Shown: one piece after another, positions 63,716 through 64,000 of the stretch
How the letters are laid out: every line of letters starts with the position of its first letter
Position numbering within the stretch: the first letter of the stretch is position 1
Origin: an uncultured Treponema sp.
GTDB taxonomy: Bacteria; Spirochaetota; Spirochaetia; Treponematales; Treponemataceae
Direction of reading: 5' to 3'
DNA: 64,000 nucleotides
Assembly: GCF_946187725.1 (NCBI RefSeq)
Contig: NZ_CAMHSK010000016.1
Coordinates: forward strand, 1 to 64,000
The notes under the pieces: generated by a model
Told to the model about the DNA's origin: nothing
Databases searched by the model: none
What the model saw: only the letters and a program-made list of their open reading frames with translations
Program-made: the position numbers and the translations under genes

Positions 63716-64000
63716 TTATTTTGACTCAATAGCGTCGATGTAAGAAAGATTCAATCTTCCCTGCTTGTCAACTTCGAGCAATTTTACAGGAATCTGCTGA
63801 CCTTCTTTGAGGACATCAGTTACCTTCTCTACGCGACCGCGTGAAAGTTTGGAAATGTGGCACAAGCCTTCTTTTCCTGGCAAAATCTCAACGAAAGCAC
63901 CGAATTCCATAATTCGTTTTACAGTTCCGTTATAAATCATGCCGACTTCAGGATCTTCGCAGATGCCTTTGACAGCAATTTTTGCTTCTTCAGCAGCTTT
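63716..64000 (-). CDS. pnp: Polynucleotide phosphorylase, C-terminal part
   Basis: The end of the gene enters from the right edge; the frame continues to the last base. The visible 94 residues contain the end of the KH region ([18 protein letters not shown]) and an S1 RNA-binding domain ([20 protein letters not shown], then [19 protein letters not shown]). This order is that of PNPase, the 3'-5' phosphorolytic exoribonuclease. Other S1 proteins are less likely because of the KH-type lead-in. Confidence 0.9.
   Translation of the reverse strand, partial: KAAEEAKIAVKGICEDPEVGMIYNGTVKRIMEFGAFVEILPGKEGLCHISKLSRGRVEKVTDVLKEGQQIPVKLLEVDKQGRLNLSYIDAIESK

Overview
The window looks like a chromosomal segment of a host-associated spirochaete, most probably a Treponema. 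This is an inference from gene content: many Sec-dependent lipoproteins with loose lipoboxes, a large LptD-like barrel, a Rho with a long disordered N-terminus, huge beta-helix and Listeria-Bacteroides-repeat surface lipoproteins, moderate to low G+C and hairpin-rich intergenic repeats. No single marker in the window fixes the species.

Layout. 1-2.1 kb: the end of a tRNA-Val(TAC), ilvB, and a lone 5S rRNA gene with its own promoter. 2.1-9.9 kb: xseB-mutL, a TPR/OmpA envelope protein, pncB, a TtcA-like thiolase and a response-regulator-like protein. 10-18 kb: lptD and uvrA separated by palindromic repeats (a 63-bp tandem repeat touches the end of lptD and a triple-hairpin element touches the end of uvrA), then a PD-(D/E)XK transposase-family protein and about 400 bp of hairpin-rich repeat DNA. 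18.2-26.6 kb: a two-gene operon of giant surface lipoproteins. 26.8-33.1 kb: a PTS-type IIC permease, an M23 peptidase and the galactose operon galT-galM-galK. 33.2-48.4 kb: one tightly packed operon of eleven genes joining a reduced type II secretion system (gspD-E-F-G, two small pseudopilin-like proteins and a bitopic membrane protein) to two lipoproteins, a clostripain-family lipoprotein protease and a 2081-residue RHS protein with a C39-like cysteine-protease-like tip. 48.5-54.1 kb: xseA, two unknown proteins, a zinc-ribbon membrane protein, tRNA-Leu(CAG), and an XRE repressor divergent from a lipoprotein gene with an operator array between them. 54.2-64 kb: rho, an exported protein, an enlarged signal peptidase I, a kinase-like membrane protein, a biotin-dependent carboxyltransferase subunit, a formate/nitrite channel and the end of pnp.

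Two observations stand out. The secretion-RHS operon looks like a self-contained export machine with its own cargo. In addition, nine transcription units in the window have a -10 hexamer 6 or 7 bases before the start codon and no visible Shine-Dalgarno sequence, which predicts leaderless mRNAs. Other genes here have strong Shine-Dalgarno sites, so two initiation modes appear to coexist. All function calls come from reading the sequence; no database search was run.
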